Of a stretch of DNA of 46,930 nucleotides, positions 17,533-27,800 are shown in pieces. Source of the DNA: Alphaproteobacteria bacterium (GTDB lineage Bacteria; Pseudomonadota; Alphaproteobacteria; M2410); the NCBI GenBank assembly GCA_030614785.1, contig JAUWTJ010000028.1, positions 1 to 46,930 on the forward strand. The letters are read 5' to 3'. How positions within the stretch are numbered: position 1 is the first letter of the stretch; each line of letters starts with the position of its first letter. The translations under genes were made by a program, and so were the position numbers. The notes beneath the pieces are model-generated. The model ran no database searches and had not been told where the DNA came from. It was given only the letters and a program-made list of their open reading frames with translations.

Positions 17533-18354
17533 ATGCCGTTGGCCGTGACAGGCGATCTGCAGATCCACTATGAATTGAGCGCGCCGGATAATCCTTCTGC
17601 GCCGCGTCTTCTCTTCATCAATGGGACGGGCGGCGATCTGCGCGTCAAGCCCAATGTACTCGACGGCCCGTTGGCAAGAAATTTCAACCTCCTCGCCTAT
17701 GATCAAAGAGGGCTCGGTCAAACCGAAGTGCCGGAAGGGCCCTATACCATGGCTGAGTACGCAGACGATGCGGCGGCGCTTCTGGGGCACGTCGGCTGGG
17801 ACGCCGCTCACGTCTACGGCGTTTCCTTTGGCGGCATGGTGGCGCAGCACCTTGCGATCCGCCACCCCGAGCGGGTCGAAAAACTTGTGCTGGCGTGCAC
17901 CTCCTGCGGCGGTGAAGGCAAGGCCTCATATCCCCTGCACGACATTCATCATCTGGAAGGCAGGCAGCGTTTTGAATTCATGATGGGGATCTCCGACACA
18001 AGGAGCGGATCGGACTGGCAAAAGGATAATCCGGCCCGTGTTGACAAGATGTGGGAGTTTGTCGTTGATCAGCGCAAGGATATCCCCGTCACACAAGCCT
18101 CCACGCGCGGCGCCTTCCTGCAGATCGAAGCCCGCAAGGATCACGATACATCCGAAAGCCTTGGTGAAATTCGCTCGCCGACATTCATTTGCGGCGGCAA
18201 GTATGATGGTCTCGCGCCCCCTTCCAATCTGGAAGGGCTCCATGCGGGTATTTCTGACAGCACCTTGAAATTTTATGAAGGCGGGCATCTCTTCATGATC
18301 CAGGACAAGGATGCCATAGTGGATGTTCAGGCTTTCCTGGCTAAAAGCGAATAG
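17533..18354 (+). CDS. Alpha/beta hydrolase (3-oxoadipate enol-lactonase-like)
   Basis: A 273-residue alpha/beta hydrolase with an apparently complete triad: S98 in GVSFGG, D225 in KYDGLAPP and H252 in GGHLFM. The oxyanion region is NGTGGD (about 30-35). There is no signal peptide, so it is cytoplasmic. General resemblance is to small ester or lactone hydrolases such as PcaD, but no protocatechuate genes are present, so the substrate is unknown. It follows lutC by 13 bases and precedes another hydrolase by 9, which suggests a lutBC-hydrolase-hydrolase operon. An ester or lactone yielding a 2-hydroxy acid for LutBC would fit. That is speculation. Confidence 0.8.
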   Translation: MPLAVTGDLQIHYELSAPDNPSAPRLLFINGTGGDLRVKPNVLDGPLARNFNLLAYDQRGLGQTEVPEGPYTMAEYADDAAALLGHVGWDAAHVYGVSFGGMVAQHLAIRHPERVEKLVLACTSCGGEGKASYPLHDIHHLEGRQRFEFMMGISDTRSGSDWQKDNPARVDKMWEFVVDQRKDIPVTQASTRGAFLQIEARKDHDTSESLGEIRSPTFICGGKYDGLAPPSNLEGLHAGISDSTLKFYEGGHLFMIQDKDAIVDVQAFLAKSE

Positions 18355-18363
18355 GAGAACGAT

Positions 18364-19536
18364 ATGGTGGCACTCGGCGAGAAAAGGCCCATTGAACGCC
18401 TGCCCCTGACGGTCATCTTTCAGGAGCAGTCCGACGCCAAGGAAACCTATGGCGGCGGCTTCAGCACGGTTCTGCTGGAAGGGCAGTTTCTGAAGCCAAA
18501 AGATAGCGACTGCGAGACAGTGTTGATCTTCATGCACCCCACCGGGCTGATGAACTGGCTGCCGATGCCCATTGCGCTCGCACATATGGGATACCCCGTC
18601 ATGTGCTGTGGTAGTCGTTACCCGCACAATGATGCGACGCTCATCATGGAAAAAGTGGCCCTGGACCTTGGTCGCTATGTCAAACATGCAAAAGAAGAGC
18701 TTGGCTTCAAGAAAGTTATCCTCGCCGGCTGGAGCGGCGGTGGCTCGTTATCGATGTTCTATCAGGCCGAGGCCGAGGACCCGAGCGTAACGGCGACACC
18801 GGCCGGCGATATGCCCGACCTGACGAAGGCCGGGCTTGAGCCCGCTGATGCGGTTCTGCAACTGGCTGCCCATGTCAGCCGGGCTATTACTCTGAGCGAG
18901 TGGATCGACGCTTCTATTCTGGATGAAAACGATCCGTCGAAACGCGATCCGGAGCTTGATCTATATAATCCGGACAACCCAAACCAGCCGCCTTACACTG
19001 AAGAGTTCCTCGCTCGCTACCGCACCGCCCAAAAGGCGCGCATTCGTAAGATCACCAAATGGGTAAAACAGGAGCTTGCCGACCTCAAGGCCGAGAGCGA
19101 CGAGTACCAGGAGCGCGCCTTTGTCGTCCATGGCACTATGGCCGATCCGCGCTGGCTCGACCCGGCGGTTGATCCCAATGATCGCAAGCCGCACTGGTGC
19201 TATATGGGAGACCCGCAATCGGTGAACAATCTGCCGGCCGGGTTGGCCCGTTACTCTTCGCTGAGGACCTGGCTGTCGCAGTGGAGCGAGGAAAGCAATG
19301 CCGATGGTCCTGCCTGCGCCGCCCGCATCAAGGCTCCGGTGCTTGTCATAGAAAACAGCGCTGATGATGCCTGCACGCCGTCTCATGCAGCGCGGATCTT
19401 TGAGGCGGTATCCCACGATGACAAGGAATTTCACCGCATCGAAGGCGCCACCCATTATTATTTCGGCCAGAAGGACAAGGTCGCCGAAGCGGCGGGTGTC
19501 GTGATGGGTTGGCTGAAGAAGAAGGAATTTGTTTAG
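18364..19536 (+). CDS. Alpha/beta hydrolase, larger type
   Basis: A 390-residue alpha/beta hydrolase. The nucleophile is S124 in AGWSGGG, the acid is probably D334 or D335 (ENSADDACTP) and the base H364 (GATHYYFG). The middle (about 140-300) is an unusually long lid or insertion. No signal peptide is seen. It starts nine bases after the previous hydrolase and shares its operon. Two unlike hydrolases in succession beside lutBC suggest stepwise breakdown of an ester-type compound, whose identity the sequence does not show. An intergenic palindromic repeat follows it. Confidence 0.75.
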   Translation: MVALGEKRPIERLPLTVIFQEQSDAKETYGGGFSTVLLEGQFLKPKDSDCETVLIFMHPTGLMNWLPMPIALAHMGYPVMCCGSRYPHNDATLIMEKVALDLGRYVKHAKEELGFKKVILAGWSGGGSLSMFYQAEAEDPSVTATPAGDMPDLTKAGLEPADAVLQLAAHVSRAITLSEWIDASILDENDPSKRDPELDLYNPDNPNQPPYTEEFLARYRTAQKARIRKITKWVKQELADLKAESDEYQERAFVVHGTMADPRWLDPAVDPNDRKPHWCYMGDPQSVNNLPAGLARYSSLRTWLSQWSEESNADGPACAARIKAPVLVIENSADDACTPSHAARIFEAVSHDDKEFHRIEGATHYYFGQKDKVAEAAGVVMGWLKKKEFV

Positions 19537-19551
19537 CGGGATACACTCAAA

Positions 19552-19656
19552 CCTCATCCTGAGGTGCGAGCTTTAGCGAGCCTCGAAGGAGGCGACGGGT
19601 ATGCGGTTTCGGGCCCTTCGAGACGATTGCTTCGCAATCCCTCAGGGTGAGGATGA
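19552..19656. repeat. Alphaproteobacterial-type intergenic imperfect palindrome
   Basis: About 105 bases with nested inverted repeats. The outer arms are CCTCATCCTGAGG and CCTCAGGGTGAGGATGA. An inner pair is CCTCGAAGG and CCTTCGAG. A small perfect hairpin, GATTGC-TTC-GCAATC, is at about 19625-19639. I recall this kind of element as a dispersed intergenic repeat in Alphaproteobacteria. Transcribed, it would fold into a strong cruciform or stem-loop between two co-directional genes. Confidence 0.75.
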
Positions 19657-19671
19657 AGAGAGGTAAGAGGA

Positions 19672-20190
19672 ATGGTCAAATATATGAAGGAAGTCGGACC
19701 GCAACGCTATCGCGAGGTCTTTGGCCGCGACTATGAGGATTTTGAAATCGGCGACGTCTATGAACATCGCCCTGGTCGCACGATCTCTGAAGCCGACAAC
19801 ACATGGTTCACACTGCTGACCATGAACACCCATCCGCTCCATTTTGATGCCGAATATGGCAAGCTGACCGAGTTTGGCAAACCGCTCGTCGTGAGCACGC
19901 TGACGCTGTCGGTCCTTGTCGGCATGTCGGTTTCCGATGTCAGCCAGAAAGCCATCGCCAACCTTGGCTGGGATGACATCAAGATGTCTCATCCGGTTTT
20001 TGCCGGTGATACGCTCTATGCAGAAACCGAAGTGCTGGAAAAGAGAACATCAAAGTCGCGGCCAGGACAGGGGATCGTGACGGTTCGCACGACAGGCAAA
20101 AACCAGGACGGCGTTGTTGTCTGCACCTATCTTCGAAAAGTTCTTGTGCCGCTAAAAGGCGAGGGCATTGAGGATAAAAATGATTACTGA
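19672..20190 (+). CDS. MaoC-family hot-dog hydratase/dehydratase
   Basis: A 172-residue single hot-dog protein of the MaoC family (enoyl-CoA or mesaconyl-CoA hydratase type). The active-site segment LLTMNTHPLHFD keeps H57, while the aspartate of classical R-specific enoyl-CoA hydratases is replaced by N52, as I recall for many MaoC relatives acting on other CoA esters. It precedes an acyl-CoA dehydrogenase by nine bases, so the pair probably oxidises and hydrates one acyl-CoA. The substrate is unknown. An AGGTAAGAGG ribosome site precedes ATG 19672. Confidence 0.82.
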   Translation: MVKYMKEVGPQRYREVFGRDYEDFEIGDVYEHRPGRTISEADNTWFTLLTMNTHPLHFDAEYGKLTEFGKPLVVSTLTLSVLVGMSVSDVSQKAIANLGWDDIKMSHPVFAGDTLYAETEVLEKRTSKSRPGQGIVTVRTTGKNQDGVVVCTYLRKVLVPLKGEGIEDKNDY

Positions 20191-20199
20191 GGCTTGACC

Positions 20200-21354
20200 A
20201 TGAGTGAAACCGAAGAACTGGAAGCACAGATCCTTGCCTCCATTGATAAATGGCTGGAGCGTGACGTACGCCCCCATGCGGCCGCGCTTGAACTGGCGGA
20301 CGAATATCCTGTCGATATGGTCGAGCAGATGAAGGCCCTCGGGCTCTTCGGTGCGACTATTGGTGAGGACTATGGCGGGCTCGGGCTGTCCGCCACGGCC
20401 TATGCCCGCATCGTTAGCCGCATCTCGGAAGTCTGGATGTCGCTGACCGGCGTTTTCAACACACACCTCATCGCGGCACGGGCGATTGAACGCTTCGGTA
20501 CCGAGGATCAAAAACTGCACTGGCTGCCGCGCATGGCCACCGGCGAGATCAGGGCAGCCCTTGGCTTGACGGAGCCCGACGCGGGCACCGACCTGCAAGG
20601 GATCAAGACCCGTGCGGAAGATCAGGGCGACGGGACCTACAAGATCAACGGGACGAAAATGTGGATTACCAATGGCCTGCATGGCCACGTGGTCGCGCTG
20701 CTCGTCAAGACAGACCCGACAACGACACCTCCGCACAAGGGCATGTCGATGTTCATCGCCGAAAAGGGTGAAGGCTTTGACGTGCCGCGCAAGCTGAAGA
20801 AACTGGGCTATCGCGGCGTCGATACGGCCGAACTGGTTTTCACAGATTACATTATTTCAAAGAACAATCTCATTGGCGGGGAAGAAGGCCACGGGTTCCA
20901 GCATGCCATGGCAGGTCTGGAACTGGGACGCATCAATGTCGCCGCTCGCGGTGTCGGTGTTGCCAAGGCCGCGCTCGATGAGAGCGTCAAATATGCACAA
21001 ATCCGCAAGACCTTCGGCAAGCCCATCGCCGAACATCAGGCGATCCAGCTGATGCTCGCGGAAATGGCCTGTCGCTACGAGTCAGGCCGGGCCCTCACCG
21101 AAAATGCGGCAAAGGCGTTTGACCGGGGTGAGCGGGTCGATATGGAAGCCGGCATGGCGAAATATGTCGCAACCGAAGCCGCCCTCAATAACGCCATGGA
21201 CGCCATGCGCGTGCACGGCGGCTATGGCTATTCGCCGGACTATCCCGTTGAGCGCCTCTACCGCGATGCGCCGCTGCTTTGTATCGGGGAAGGCACCAAC
21301 GAAATCCAGCGGATCATTATCGCTCGCCAGCTTATCGCCAGAAATCCGGCTTGA
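20200..21354 (+). CDS. Acyl-CoA dehydrogenase
   Basis: A 384-residue FAD-dependent acyl-CoA dehydrogenase, cytoplasmic. Recognisable blocks are [12 protein letters not shown] (FAD/substrate binding), [22 protein letters not shown], and [20 protein letters not shown]. In the GEGTNEIQR segment E364 is the expected catalytic base. It follows the MaoC gene closely and converges on the gntR gene, whose stop lies five bases beyond. It introduces a 2,3 double bond into an acyl-CoA whose chain type cannot be read from sequence. ATG 20200 is preferred over the TTG two codons earlier. Confidence 0.92.
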   Translation: MSETEELEAQILASIDKWLERDVRPHAAALELADEYPVDMVEQMKALGLFGATIGEDYGGLGLSATAYARIVSRISEVWMSLTGVFNTHLIAARAIERFGTEDQKLHWLPRMATGEIRAALGLTEPDAGTDLQGIKTRAEDQGDGTYKINGTKMWITNGLHGHVVALLVKTDPTTTPPHKGMSMFIAEKGEGFDVPRKLKKLGYRGVDTAELVFTDYIISKNNLIGGEEGHGFQHAMAGLELGRINVAARGVGVAKAALDESVKYAQIRKTFGKPIAEHQAIQLMLAEMACRYESGRALTENAAKAFDRGERVDMEAGMAKYVATEAALNNAMDAMRVHGGYGYSPDYPVERLYRDAPLLCIGEGTNEIQRIIIARQLIARNPA

Positions 21355-21359
21355 GTGGT

Positions 21360-22139
21360 TTATTGATCGTCGCGCGAATAGGTCATGGAAATTGAAAACC
21401 GGTCGGCCGGGTGAATGCTGTCTGCAACCTGAATAATCGTTCCGTCAGCTGATAGGTAGCGCCGCGTCGAGCGCAGTGCGACAGACCCGGCCTCGGCTCG
21501 CAAGACGCGCGCATCATCGCTGTCAATCGTCGTGGCGCGAATGGTTTGCTCCATTGTCTTGACGCCAACTTCAAAAGCGATCTCGTGAAAATCTCCGATA
21601 ATATGGAACGGTTCACCGAGGTGACGGGAAACTTTTTCAAGAGCGTCGTTGACATAGACCCTGGCCACGCATACCGGGCGCACATCAACATCGCTAAAGC
21701 GCAAGCCTTGTATCGTCGTCCAGTTATTTCCCCGGGGCAGATTAATATCCTCAAAGGCTTCATCAGAAATCTCGGATTTTTCTACGCTTTTGATTTCAAA
21801 CCGGGTATTTTTTGCATAGTTGGAAATGTCCATGACTGAACTGACGGTCAGGTCGTAAAGCGGGGGGCGTTTTGTTGCGATCACCGTTGTCCCGGCGCCG
21901 CGGCGCCGTGCGACGAGTCCGGCTTCGAACAGGCGTCTCAGCGCTTCCCTTACGGTGTAACGGCTCACGCCAAAACGGGCACACAATTCATGCTCGGTGG
22001 GAAGCAGTGATCCGATTGTATGGTCCCCATTTTCGATCTCGGCGAACAGGGTGTTTGCGACCTGTTGATAGCGGGTCAATTTGGTGAGGCCGCCATCTGC
22101 AGGCGCTGTTTCGGGGCTGACTGGTCGTATCTCGGTCAT
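21360..22139 (-). CDS. GntR/HutC-family transcriptional regulator with UTRA domain
   Basis: A 259-residue regulator with an N-terminal winged helix (about residues 20-90, with LPTEHELCARFGVSRYTVREAL) and a C-terminal UTRA effector domain (about 110-255) that binds a small metabolite. ATG 22139 is preferred; an in-frame TTG at 22172 adds eleven residues. It is downstream of the gcdH pair on the same strand, with 150 bases between, and converges on the acyl-CoA dehydrogenase. Either flanking catabolic set could be its target. The effector is unknown. Confidence 0.88.
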   Translation of the reverse strand: MTEIRPVSPETAPADGGLTKLTRYQQVANTLFAEIENGDHTIGSLLPTEHELCARFGVSRYTVREALRRLFEAGLVARRRGAGTTVIATKRPPLYDLTVSSVMDISNYAKNTRFEIKSVEKSEISDEAFEDINLPRGNNWTTIQGLRFSDVDVRPVCVARVYVNDALEKVSRHLGEPFHIIGDFHEIAFEVGVKTMEQTIRATTIDSDDARVLRAEAGSVALRSTRRYLSADGTIIQVADSIHPADRFSISMTYSRDDQ

Positions 22140-22289
22140 GTCCGTCTCGGCACGCTCGTGCCGCCCATTCAAAATTTCACAATCCGCAGTTTCATGCGGA
22201 TTTCGATGTCGCGTACCCCTCGACTTTTGAACTGCTACAAGTCTCGCCTATTGTGTGTTTCGCTTCAAGCACGAAATCTTCATATTATT

Positions 22290-22889
22290 TCAATCGCTAT
22301 CGGAGCCATGGGCACCAATGTTCCAGACATCTTCTGACAAACTATCAGACGCGAAAGTCTTTGGATGATCTTCGAGCGTTGTCGCAAGTGTTGCATTCCA
22401 TCGATTGAGAAAGCCGAACAGCGAAGTGACGCCGACGATTTCCACGATTTGTCCGTCATCGAAGTGTTCTTTCAGGGCGGCAATATCACCGTCTTCAACC
22501 ATGCTGGGCGTTTGAGAGGCCTTCATTGCAACCATTAGCGCAGCCCGCTCGGCGTCAGAGAAAAGGGAACTACGTTCAAAGTTCCAGACCTCCGCCAGCT
22601 TTTCCTCCGCAATTCCGGCGCGATGTGCCTGGTGCGAGGTGTGGGCAATGCAATACTGACAACCCGCCGCCTTGCTCGAGATCTCCGCGATCATGCGTTT
22701 CAGCTCGATGTCGACGTCGCCGGGCGCATTGATCGTGCCGGCAAGGGTTGCGAATGCCTGCAACATCGCCGGGCGATGCGCCATGGTGAGCATGGAGTTC
22801 GGAACGAACCCCATAACGCCTTCGACAATTTCCATCAGTCCGGAAACCTCGGAAAGATCTTCAATTTTGAGTGGGTCCAGACGTGCCAT
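22290..22889 (-). CDS. Carboxymuconolactone decarboxylase/AhpD-like protein
   Basis: A 199-residue AhpD-like, CMD-fold protein. The redox motif is C77-QY-C80 followed by H83 and H86 (CQYCIAHTSH), the pattern of the peroxidase-related or AhpD-type subgroup. Upstream E69 in the same helix completes the usual proton relay. Such proteins reduce peroxides or partner proteins rather than decarboxylate muconolactone. It starts 23 bases downstream of the gcdH stop and is probably co-transcribed with it. Flavin dehydrogenases can leak peroxide, which may explain the pairing. Confidence 0.82.
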   Translation of the reverse strand: MARLDPLKIEDLSEVSGLMEIVEGVMGFVPNSMLTMAHRPAMLQAFATLAGTINAPGDVDIELKRMIAEISSKAAGCQYCIAHTSHQAHRAGIAEEKLAEVWNFERSSLFSDAERAALMVAMKASQTPSMVEDGDIAALKEHFDDGQIVEIVGVTSLFGFLNRWNATLATTLEDHPKTFASDSLSEDVWNIGAHGSDSD

Positions 22890-22912
22890 GGATCTGTCCT
22901 TTGTGTTCAGTT

Positions 22913-24097
22913 TCAGGAGAAAGCCGGGATACCCGTCTGCGCGCGGCCCAGGATGAGCGCGTGGACATCATGAGTGCCTTCATAGGTATTGACGGCTTCC
23001 AGGTTCATCATGTGGCGGATGACATGGAACTCGTCCGAGACGCCGTTGCCGCCGTGCATGTCTCGCGCGGTTCTTGCAATGTCGAGAGCCTTGCCGCAAT
23101 TGTTCCGCTTCATCAGAGAAATCAGTTCCGGCCCGCACGTGCCTTCGTCCAGCATCCTGCCAAGACGTAGCGCACCCTGCAGTCCAAGAGAAATCTCGGT
23201 CTGCATATTGGCCAGTTTCAACTGAATGAGCTGATTGGCGGCCAGCGGCCGTCCGAATTGCTTTCTGTCGAGCGTATACTGCCGCGCCTGATGCCAGCAA
23301 AACTCTGCCGCCCCCATGGCACCCCAGGCAATGCCGAAGCGTGCCTTGTTGAGACAGCCGAAAGGGCCGCCAAGGCCAGAGACATTTGGCAGGAGGTTGT
23401 CTTCCGGAACAAAAACATTGTCGAGAACGATCTCGCCGGTAATCGACGCCCGCAGCGAAAATTTGCCTTCGATCTTTGGCGCCGAAAATCCGTCCCACGC
23501 GGCTTCGACGATGAACCCGCGAATTTTGCCGTCGAGTTTGGCCCACACAATAGCAACATCCGCGATGGGCGAATTCGTAATCCACATCTTGGCGCCATTG
23601 AGCACGTAGCCGCCATCTGCCGCCACGGCCGTCGTCACCATGCTGCCGGGGTCTGACCCGTGGTCGGGTTCGGTGAGGCCGAAGCAACCGATCCACTCGC
23701 CGGTGGCAAGTTTCGGCAGGTATTTTACTTTTTGATCCTCGGTGCCAAAGGCATTGATCGGGTGCATGACAAGCGAGGACTGGACACTCATCGCCGAGCG
23801 GTAGCCTGAGTCAATGCGCTCGACTTCCCGGGCGATGAGGCCGTAGCAAACGTGATTGACCCCGGCGCAACCATATTCTTCCGGCAGGGTGGAGCCGAGG
23901 AACCCGAGTGCCCCCATTTCCGTCATAATCTCCCGGTCGAAGGTCTCGTGGCGATTGGCCTGGAGGACCCGCGGCATCAGCTTGTCCTCGCAATAGGCGC
24001 GGGCAGATTCCTTGATCATCCGCTCGTCTTCGGTCAGTTGCTGGTCGAGGAGAAAGGGATCCTCCCACTGAAATGCGCTGTAGCCTTTGGCGGCCAT
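22913..24097 (-). CDS. gcdH: Glutaryl-CoA dehydrogenase
   Basis: A 394-residue FAD enzyme that oxidises and decarboxylates glutaryl-CoA to crotonyl-CoA in lysine, tryptophan and aromatic catabolism. Diagnostic features are [12 protein letters not shown], whose arginine is the carboxylate-binding residue of glutaryl-CoA dehydrogenases, [13 protein letters not shown], and the C-terminal [18 protein letters not shown] with catalytic E373. The length is normal. An AAGGAACGACC ribosome site precedes ATG 24097. It heads a minus-strand pair with the AhpD-like gene and is divergent from the Nudix gene. Confidence 0.95.
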   Translation of the reverse strand: MAAKGYSAFQWEDPFLLDQQLTEDERMIKESARAYCEDKLMPRVLQANRHETFDREIMTEMGALGFLGSTLPEEYGCAGVNHVCYGLIAREVERIDSGYRSAMSVQSSLVMHPINAFGTEDQKVKYLPKLATGEWIGCFGLTEPDHGSDPGSMVTTAVAADGGYVLNGAKMWITNSPIADVAIVWAKLDGKIRGFIVEAAWDGFSAPKIEGKFSLRASITGEIVLDNVFVPEDNLLPNVSGLGGPFGCLNKARFGIAWGAMGAAEFCWHQARQYTLDRKQFGRPLAANQLIQLKLANMQTEISLGLQGALRLGRMLDEGTCGPELISLMKRNNCGKALDIARTARDMHGGNGVSDEFHVIRHMMNLEAVNTYEGTHDVHALILGRAQTGIPAFS

Positions 24098-24201
24098 GTT
24101 GGTCGTTCCTTCTTGTGATCGTCAGGTTTATGTGTTGGATATCCCAAACGTCGACCAAGCGCCAGTTTTGATTGATTTCGGAGACGAAGAGGGGAATAGA
24201 G

Positions 24202-24675
24202 ATGAGCAATGAAACCCGCACCCGGTCCCGAGCCGTCTCCTGCTTTGTCTTGAAGCCTGATGCGGATGAAATGAAGGTTCTCATCATGAAGCGCATCGGC
24301 AATCCGCTTGATGGAGAGTGGTTTCAGGTGGCAGGACGGCTTGAAGATGGCGAGACGGCCTGGGCTGCGGCCTTACGCGAATTGGATGAGGAAACTTCTC
24401 TGACGCCCCAACGCTTCTACGCCGCCGAGGTCTGTGAGCAGTTTTATTCCCATGAGGCTGATGCGATCATGCTGATGCCTGTCTTCGTTGCTTATGTCGA
24501 CAGGACTGCGCAGGTTGTCCTCAATGAAGAGCATTCAGAGTTTAAATGGATGAGTTTGAAAGAGGCGAAGGCTGCACTTCCTTTCCCGGGGCAGAGGCGG
24601 GTTCTGGAGCAGGTCTGGGAGGATTTCGTCGAGAATGAACCAACCGAGCTGTTGCGAATCCCGTTGCCCGAATAA
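24202..24675 (+). CDS. Nudix hydrolase
   Basis: A 157-residue Nudix-fold pyrophosphohydrolase. The Nudix box occupies about residues 45-67: G45-x5-E51-x7-R59-E60-L-x-E63-E64, with serine where the late glycine usually stands. Overall it resembles the dihydroneopterin-triphosphate/dATP branch, but substrates cannot be predicted reliably from the box. ATG 24202 is supported by GAAGAGGGG upstream. An in-frame TTG lies ten codons earlier. Confidence 0.85.
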   Translation: MSNETRTRSRAVSCFVLKPDADEMKVLIMKRIGNPLDGEWFQVAGRLEDGETAWAAALRELDEETSLTPQRFYAAEVCEQFYSHEADAIMLMPVFVAYVDRTAQVVLNEEHSEFKWMSLKEAKAALPFPGQRRVLEQVWEDFVENEPTELLRIPLPE

Positions 24676-24858
24676 CCAACATGAGTCCCCAGGCAATGAA
24701 CGTCAAAATGACGGGCTAATGACGCAATTTCCGGAGCCCCGAGACGGCTGCCCGGACAGAAAACTGCAGGGCGGATTCTGGCAAAAAAAGCTTGATCAGC
24801 AGGGGTTTTGAGACGAGGTTACCAACCAGTTTCGTTTCAAATCCGGAAGGTTTTTGGT

Positions 24859-27800
24859 ATGATCGCATCTGACGGGAGCGCCATATACGCCTCCTTTGAA
24901 GCTCTGAAACACGCCGACGAAAAGACAGTTATCAAGCGGCTCATCGGTGAGACGGGCCTCGGCCTTGAGGATCGCGCCGCGATTTCAGAAAGAGCCATGC
25001 GGATCGTCCGTGAAGCGCGAGCCAATAAAAGTGAGCGCGGCACCCTTGATACATTTTTGCAGGAGTTCGCCTTATCAAACGCGGAGGGGATTGCGCTCAT
25101 GTGCCTCGCCGAGGCGCTCCTGCGTGTTCCCGATGCCGCCACGCGGGATCAGCTCATTGCGGAGAAGATCAAGTCCGGAAACTGGCGAGAGCACTCTGGT
25201 AAATCGGACTCAGCTTTGGTCAACTGGTCGACCTGGGGCCTGATGCTGACGGGCAGGGTCATCGAAATGGATCCAGGTGTTGCGCGCAATCCGGGCGATT
25301 TCATCAAACATCTGGTCACCCGCTCCGGCGAGCCGGTCATTCGCGGTGCCATGATGCAGGCCATGCGCATCATGGGGGATGAGTTTGTTCTGGGAAGAAC
25401 CATCGAGGAAGCGATGAAGCGGGCGGCAAAAAACCCTGAAGGACTGCTTCATTCGTTCGACATGCTGGGCGAGGGCGCGCGCACCAACGCTGATGCTGAG
25501 CACTATCTGGCATCCTATAGGGCCGCAATTGAGGAAATTGGCACCCGGGCGCAGGGAAAGGGTGTCTATGACGGCCCCGGTATCTCGGTAAAACTTTCAG
25601 CGCTCCATCCACGATACCGGTTTGATCAGCGCGAGACGATGATGCCGCTGCTTTATGAACGTATCCTCATCCTCGCGAAACTCGCAGCGCACCATAATAT
25701 CGGCCTGACGATTGATACAGAAGAAGCGGATCGCCTCGCCATAACGCTTGATCTTCTCAAAGCGCTTGCCGAGGCGCCGGAGCTCAAGGGGTGGAACGGC
25801 CTCGGGCTTGCGCTTCAGGCCTATCAAAAGCGCGCTTCAGGTGTGGTGGGTTGGCTCATCGATCTGGCGAAGCGCACCGACAGACGGCTCATGGTGCGTC
25901 TCGTCAAGGGCGCTTACTGGGATACTGAAATCAAGCACGCCCAGGCGGAGGGCTTCGAAGACTATCCGGTTTTTACCACCAAATCCGCAACAGATGTCTC
26001 TTACCTTGCCTGCGCCCGCAAGCTGCTTGATGCGCCAAACGAGATATACTGCCAGTTCGCCACGCATAACGCCCACAGTCTCGCCTCTATCCTTCAGATA
26101 ACGGATGAAACCACCGAGTTTGAATTTCAGAGACTTCACGGCATGGGCGACCTTCTTTACAAAACCGCTCGTCGTATTGCTGATCACCCGATCAGGTGTC
26201 GGATATACGCGCCCGTCGGGTCGCACGAGGACCTGCTGCCTTATCTCGTTCGGCGGCTTCTCGAAAATGGCGCCAACTCATCTTTTGTCCATTCCTTCCT
26301 CGACGACAATGTGCCGGTCGAAGTAACTGTGAAAGATCCTCTTGCCGCCTTTGAAGGGACGGTTTACTGGCGGCATCCGGGCATTCCCCTGCCGCGCGAT
26401 CTCTTTGGTAGCATCAGGGTAAATTCCGCAGGCCTTGATCTGACAGACGGAGCGACCGCCGCTGAACTTCAAAAGTCTGTTGATGCGGTCAAGACCGAAG
26501 ATCTCGCCGCCGCCCCGATCATAGGCGGCAAAGAGCTGTCCGGGGACAGGATTTCTGTCGATAATCCTGCGCTCAAGGACAGTGTTGCAGGCAAGGTCGT
26601 CCAGGCGACCGAAGGCGACTGCTGTAAGGCCATCGAGCTGGCGGCGGTAGCCCAGCCCGAATGGGACAGACGAGGCGCTGACGCCCGCGCCGCAATTCTG
26701 GAGCGCTGTGCCGATTTGCTTGAAGAACATCAATGGCGTTTCATCGGTATTTTGGCGCGAGAGGCAGGCAAGACCCTGGATGACGGTGTCGCCGAAGTGC
26801 GCGAGGCGGTCGACTTCTGTCGCTACTACGCCGCCGAGGCGCGCGCCAAATTTTCTGCGCCCCAGGTCATGCCCGGACCAACCGGAGAGACCAATGAGCT
26901 TTTCCTTGGGGGTCGCGGCACGTTTGTTTGCATCTCGCCATGGAATTTTCCGTTGGCGATCTTTACTGGACAGGTGGTCGCCGCTCTTGGCGCAGGCAAC
27001 GCTGTCGTTGCCAAGCCTGCGCAGCAGACACCCCTTGTTGCCTTTGAGGCTGTAAAACTTTTCCATGCGGCCGGTGTCCCCTGCGACGTGCTGCATCTCA
27101 CCCCGGGCGGCGGCGATGTCGGGGCGGTTCTGACCGCCGACCCGCGCATCGAAGGCGTGGCTTTCACAGGGTCGACCGCAACGGCGCAGATCATCAATCG
27201 AGCCCTTGCGGCAAGGGATGGCGCGATCTCCGTGTTCATTGCCGAAACCGGTGGTCTCAATGCGATGTTTGTCGATTCCACCGCGCTCATCGAGCAGGTC
27301 AGCGACGACGTTATACGCTCTGCCTTTGGTAGCGCCGGGCAAAGATGCTCCGCCTTGCGCATCCTGTTCGTGCAGGAGGATATAGCCGACAAGATGATCG
27401 AAACCCTCAAGGGCGCGATGGATGAGCTTGTCGTTGGTGATCCATCGAACCTTGCGACCGATGTCGGTCCCATCATTGACGAGCCAGCGCGCGCCGGCCT
27501 TGTAGCGCATGTGGAGCGTATGGCGGAAGCAGCAAAAGTCCTGAAGCAACTGGAGGCTCCCGTCGAAGGTTGCTTCTTCGGTCCCGCCCTTGTCGAAATC
27601 GACAGTCTTGATCTCATGCAGCGTGAGGTTTTTGGCCCTGTGCTGCATGTGATGCGTTTCACTGCCGATGATGTAAAAAGTGTTCTGCGCGCGCTTAGGC
27701 AAAAGCACTTTGGTCTCACCCTCGGGGTGCACTCGCGCCTCAGAAGCTTCGCCGATCTGGTGATGACTGAAATGCCTGCTGGTAACACCTACATCAATCG

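Noticed and set aside
24710-24722. CGTCA/TGACG dyad upstream of putA as an operator
   Set aside because: Five-base arms are too short to support a regulatory call without a matching regulator or a second copy.
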